Below, one piece after another: positions 63,855-64,000 of a stretch of DNA of 64,000 nucleotides. Numbering within the stretch: position 1 is the first letter of the stretch; each line of letters begins with the position of its first letter. Origin of the DNA: Pukyongia sp963768085 (GTDB lineage: Bacteria > Bacteroidota > Bacteroidia > Flavobacteriales > Flavobacteriaceae); contig CAVYGO010000003.1 of assembly GCA_963768085.1 (NCBI GenBank), forward strand, positions 62,001 through 126,000, given 5' to 3'. Position numbers and translations under genes: made by a program. Under the pieces are notes generated by a model. That model ran no database searches. It was given only the letters and a program-made list of their open reading frames with translations, and was not told the DNA's origin.

Positions 63855-64000
63855 CTACGTCTCAGGATTTATTCGAAGGTCGACCAGTTCGATTTTTGTG
63901 CTGGAAACCTCCAGGATCTTACAGATTATATTTTCAATCATAACCGTTTCATTCTTCTCGGGAATTTCCTCGGTGAAATTAACGATCATGCCCCCCAGAG
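63855..64000 (-). CDS. CorC/HlyC-type hemolysin family protein, 3' end only
   Basis: The last 48 codons of a minus-strand gene that runs off the right edge, ending at TAG 63855-63857. The readable end LGGMIVNFTEEIPEKNETVMIENIICKILEVSSTKIELVDLRINPE matches the C-terminal transporter-associated domain (CorC_HlyC) of CNNM/CorC-like membrane proteins, which lie just upstream of a PPIase gene in flavobacteria. GldE is a relative with the same domain and cannot be ruled out from the tail alone. These proteins carry a DUF21 membrane domain and CBS pair upstream, outside this window. Confidence 0.7.
   Translation of the reverse strand, partial: LGGMIVNFTEEIPEKNETVMIENIICKILEVSSTKIELVDLRINPET

Overview
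The window is a chromosomal segment of a marine-type member of the Flavobacteriaceae (Bacteroidota). Support comes from a complete gldK-gldL-gldM-gldN block (type IX secretion and gliding core), the exosortase variant XrtF, HYC_CC_PP and DUF3347 proteins, a GYDIA-type GHMP kinase beside HMG-CoA reductase, and several promoters of the Bacteroidota TAnnTTTG type. Coding density is high. No phage, insertion sequence, integrase or CRISPR array is visible.

Layout. 1-790: non-coding tract with 2.6 copies of an 82-bp tandem repeat, a terminator-like hairpin, an initiator tRNA-fMet(CAU) on the minus strand with its own terminator, and a partial copy of the tRNA 5' end. 0.8-9.2 kb (minus): SpoIIAA-like protein, a tiny CPXCG cysteine-rich protein, a tripartite RND efflux operon (adaptor, pump, TolC) with a palindrome over its predicted start site, then an ABC-F ATPase. 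9.3-15.5 kb: DUF983 protein, an FAD oxidoreductase and gldK-L-M-N ending at a strong terminator. 15.6-20.2 kb: a formimidoylglutamase/arginase-fold gene and topA, both broken by many indels, and a membrane protein. 20.3-28.3 kb (plus): miaB, a Ca-binding-repeat lipoprotein, a sigma-54 activator, lptE, a TPR-like protein, secG, groES and groEL.

28.4-33.6 kb (minus): an accessory island that reads as a copper-handling cluster: periplasmic HMA protein, TonB-dependent receptor, HMA-MauE fusion, alpha-acetolactate-decarboxylase-like lipoprotein, HYC_CC_PP protein and DUF3347 lipoprotein. 33.6-34.6 kb: exosortase XrtF and its partner. 34.7-36.8 kb: GAF protein, small membrane protein, MacB/FtsX-type permease. 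36.9-44.0 kb (plus): purH and the rod-shape operon mreB-mreC-mreD-mrdA-rodA. 44.0-48.2 kb (minus): a secreted non-specific endonuclease, an OppC-type permease and a tail-specific protease. 48.3-53.1 kb (plus): surE, a small membrane protein, lpxB, an NlpC/P60 lipoprotein and a ComEC/Rec2 channel. 53.2-59.2 kb (minus): thioredoxin-like protein, two POT peptide transporters and a DPP-IV-like peptidase, together a peptide-use module. 59.4-61.6 kb (plus): HMG-CoA reductase and GYDIA kinase of the mevalonate route. 61.6-64.0 kb (minus): a SurA/PpiD-like isomerase and the 3' end of a CorC/HlyC-type gene.

A caution for any reader: two stretches (about 15.7-18.8 kb and 38.5-45.9 kb) hold many single-base indels, mostly in short homopolymers, in genes that are normally essential (topA, mreB, mrdA). 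They look like consensus errors and not true gene decay. The affected genes are entered as frameshifted spans. The most interesting biology is the copper-type island with its repurposed-looking acetolactate decarboxylase homologue, followed by the orphan XrtF pair and the operator over the RND promoter.
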